From Streptomyces neyagawaensis (lineage in GTDB: Bacteria > Actinomycetota > Actinomycetes > Streptomycetales > Streptomycetaceae): a DNA stretch of 64,000 bases. Below are positions 63,549 to 64,000 of this stretch, piece by piece (the first letter of the stretch is position 1; each line of letters starts with the position of its first letter). The DNA lies in assembly GCF_023516595.1 (NCBI RefSeq), contig NZ_JAMGBG010000092.1, positions 1 through 64,000 of the forward strand, in the 5' to 3' direction. The translations under genes and the position numbers were made by a program. The notes below the pieces were generated by a model that was not told the origin of the DNA, made no database searches, and worked only from the letters and a program-made list of their open reading frames with translations.

Positions 63549-64000
63549 ATGCTCAGGTTCATGCCCGTAGGCGACTCCATGACGATCGGGAGCGCGGGCG
63601 AACACACGTGGCGCTACCGGCTCTGGCAGCACCTGTGCGCGTCGCACGACGGCCCGTTCCGGATCGTCGGCCCGCGCGAGTCGCTCCACGACAAGGCGAC
63701 CGACGCCCCCACGTCGTACGAGTACGCCGACGGCGACCCCCGCTTCCCCCGCGCCCATCTCGCCGGCTGGGGCGAGGGCTGGCTGCACATGGCCCCGCTG
63801 ATCGCCGACGCGGTCCGCGCCCACCGCGCGAACGTCCTCCTCGTCTCCCTCGGCCTCATCGACCTGGGCTTCTACACGGACGCCGAGCAGACCATCGAGA
63901 ACACCCGCCGCTTCGTCGCCGCCGCGCGCGAGGCCGACCCGCGCGTCCGAATGGTGCTCCTGCCGGTCATCCCGAACGTCCGTGCCGAGGGCGACGCCGC
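63549..64000 (+). CDS. SGNH/GDSL-type hydrolase, cut off by the window end
   Basis: The first 150 codons of a hydrolase open to the right edge. The GDS nucleophile block is MPVGDSMTIGSAG at about residues 5-17, placing Ser10 as nucleophile. The Gly and Asn blocks appear as VLLVSLGLIDLG, where the Asn normally in GxND is replaced (GLID). The start at 63549 fits with a CATGAT -10 box at 63537 6 nt before it, again leaderless. Substrate and end cannot be seen. Proteins of this family are esterases, often acting on cell-wall or glycan acetyl groups. Confidence 0.7.
   Translation, partial: MLRFMPVGDSMTIGSAGEHTWRYRLWQHLCASHDGPFRIVGPRESLHDKATDAPTSYEYADGDPRFPRAHLAGWGEGWLHMAPLIADAVRAHRANVLLVSLGLIDLGFYTDAEQTIENTRRFVAAAREADPRVRMVLLPVIPNVRAEGDA

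Overview
The window is a chromosomal segment of a Streptomyces-type actinomycete. The DNA is very GC-rich with strong third-position GC, starts are often GTG (occasionally TTG), Shine-Dalgarno sites are GGAGG-like, several TATA-like -10 boxes lie 6-8 nt from the start codon (leaderless messages), and three genes carry the rare TTA leucine codon. The gene set is typical of the Streptomyces chromosome: a DesR/DmdR1-type iron repressor, a conservon (cvn) signalling cluster, CebR-boxed cellulase, 2OG-Fe oxygenase, citA, pdxH and serC. No tRNA, rRNA, CRISPR array or intact transposase was seen.

Layout. (1) 1-5.4 kb: a repeat-rich single-pass membrane protein, an HTH/TPR-type regulator, a divergent primase/polymerase-domain protein and a small TOPRIM protein. 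(2) 5.6-6.0 kb: a frameshifted LAxTG wall-anchor relic behind two chitinase-promoter-like repeats. (3) 6.1-12.2 kb: an alpha/beta hydrolase lacking its nucleophile, a 713-bp structured non-coding gap, DesR, a SIS-domain protein with a DasR/chitin-type box, a PAS/GAF protein and a maltokinase-cap protein. (4) 12.2-17.2 kb: a GH5 enzyme, a 0.9-kb gap, a 2OG oxygenase, citrate synthase and pdxH. (5) 17.2-27.7 kb: one long leftward catabolic cluster (TIGR03084-like protein, AtuA-like protein, possible 48-codon gene, biotin-dependent acyl-CoA carboxylase beta and alpha, acyl-CoA dehydrogenase, acyl-CoA ligase, enoyl-CoA hydratase, TetR regulator) with a 14-bp palindrome at its head. Acyl acids would be activated, dehydrogenated, carboxylated and hydrated in the manner of acyclic terpene or leucine breakdown; the actual substrate is unknown.

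(6) 27.8-39.9 kb is accessory in character: EamA exporter, frameshifted GNAT, hydrolases, Streptomyces-only hypotheticals, a GntR/UTRA pair facing two coupled small genes across a palindrome, a NUDIX protein, a secreted protein, a pentapeptide-repeat membrane protein, a DUF952 gene flanked by two minisatellites, and a phosphoesterase. (7) 39.9-43.5 kb: a very large FAD/Fe-S oxidoreductase with an octapeptide-repeat insert. (8) 43.7-52.4 kb: a conservon from which the GTPase gene cvnD is missing, its start being fused to the cytochrome P450, followed by a 1231-residue membrane-anchored NACHT-like NTPase. (9) 52.4-64 kb: serC, a secreted tripeptidyl-aminopeptidase-type protease, a lipoprotein PBP homologue with its active site destroyed, a hairpin resembling an IS200/IS605 end, a CebR-boxed GH5-CBM2 cellulase, a drug-type ABC exporter with its divergent TetR regulator and paired operators, a two-domain VOC protein, a surface beta-propeller protein and a truncated SGNH hydrolase.

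The strongest candidates for something new are the cvnD-less conservon with its P450 fusion, the adjacent NACHT-like protein, the dead PBP lipoprotein, the LAxTG relic behind chitin-type repeats, and the proline-rich small gene coupled at both ends inside the carboxylase operon. All function calls come from reading the translated sequence; no database search was run.
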